Shown here piece after piece: positions 63,671 through 64,000 of a DNA stretch of 64,000 bases. The notes beneath the pieces were generated by a model, which was not told where the DNA came from, did not search any database, and saw only the letters and a list, made by a program, of their open reading frames with translations. Made by a program: the position numbers and the translations under genes. Position 1 is the stretch's first letter. Each line of letters begins with the position of its first letter. Source of the DNA: Panax quinquefolius. Lineage: Eukaryota > Streptophyta > Magnoliopsida > Apiales > Araliaceae. The stretch lies in NCBI GenBank assembly GCA_020205615.1, contig CM035163.1:50813899-50877898 (forward strand). The letters run 5' to 3'.

Positions 63671-64000
63671 ATTCCCTAATATAATTATAAACAAAAACAA
63701 CACAAATTTTTATCTTTCACATTTTGAATGTCAAGTTTTTTTATTTCAAATATTTTTTCACTACTTTAAATAGTGAATACCGACCGGTTTTTTATTTACG
63801 AAATCATATGCACTGTTGATTTATGAGTTTTTATTTTAATAATGATAACATATATTTTGTATAGAGATTTTTGTGATTTTCAGGTTATGAACTAATTATG
63901 CATGTATCAAAATTTTAAGTTTGGTCTTCATGAAGAAATGTTGTTTAGAGCCACCACATGGTTAGGTCCCTAAGATCTCACCTAGAAAATCAAATGTAAG
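63671..64000. other. AT-rich sequence at the right edge
   Basis: No gene, repeat or site that I can support. Confidence 0.5.

Overview
This is nuclear DNA of a flowering plant, probably a eudicot. It is AT-rich, has no compact gene order, and is built almost entirely of LTR retrotransposons nested in one another, plus class II elements. The only host gene seen is a decayed receptor-like kinase of the LRK10/rust-resistance type. I see no tRNA, rRNA or CRISPR locus.

Layout. From 16223 to 53217 (minus strand) lies one very large Ty3/gypsy element of the Tat/Ogre lineage. Its LTR (50575-53217), tRNA-Arg-type primer site, gag, protease with G-patch, a probable spliced intron, RT, RNase H, second (archaeal-like) RNase H and integrase run right to left. 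Two plant-like open reading frames run left to right, antisense, beyond its integrase: a plant-mobile-domain-like gene (17745-19637) and a DUF7745-like gene (20094-20761 and 30094-30747). Its 3' LTR is not in the window. Insertions split it into pieces: LTR A at its left edge, element 3 (20762-30093), element 5 (37531-44899) and a solo LTR (45052-48334).

Most of the insertions are Del/Tekay-type chromoviruses whose 1.6-3.3 kb LTRs all end in the same GGGGGCGTCACA block. Element 1 (452-13057, minus) is complete from LTR to LTR but full of stops, and sits inside LTR A. A solo LTR (4021-6829) sits inside its integrase gene. Element 3 (plus) has lost its integrase core and most of its right end. 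Element 5 is a non-autonomous Athila-like element with a gag tail and a 'putative plant transposon protein' ORF in the env position.

Right of the Tat/Ogre element, the kinase pseudogene (53921-55271 and 60443-60610) is split by a palindromic hAT element (55272-60442). That hAT carries a Pack-MULE with a J-domain fragment (55334-56932) and a solo LTR (57244-58884). A 585-bp MULE with a captured exon (61172-61756), a further terminal-inverted-repeat element (62068-63259) and a small foldback (63549-63670) follow.

Target-site duplications read directly from the sequence give the order of events: Tat/Ogre before element 5, the 45052 solo LTR and element 3; LTR A before element 1 before the 4021 solo LTR; kinase before hAT before the MULE and the 57244 solo LTR. 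No retroelement gene set here is fully intact, so these are relics. The most unusual features are the intron-containing antisense genes in the Tat/Ogre element, the covarying hairpin array in its LTR, the duplicated Gag finger module, and the palindromic hAT.
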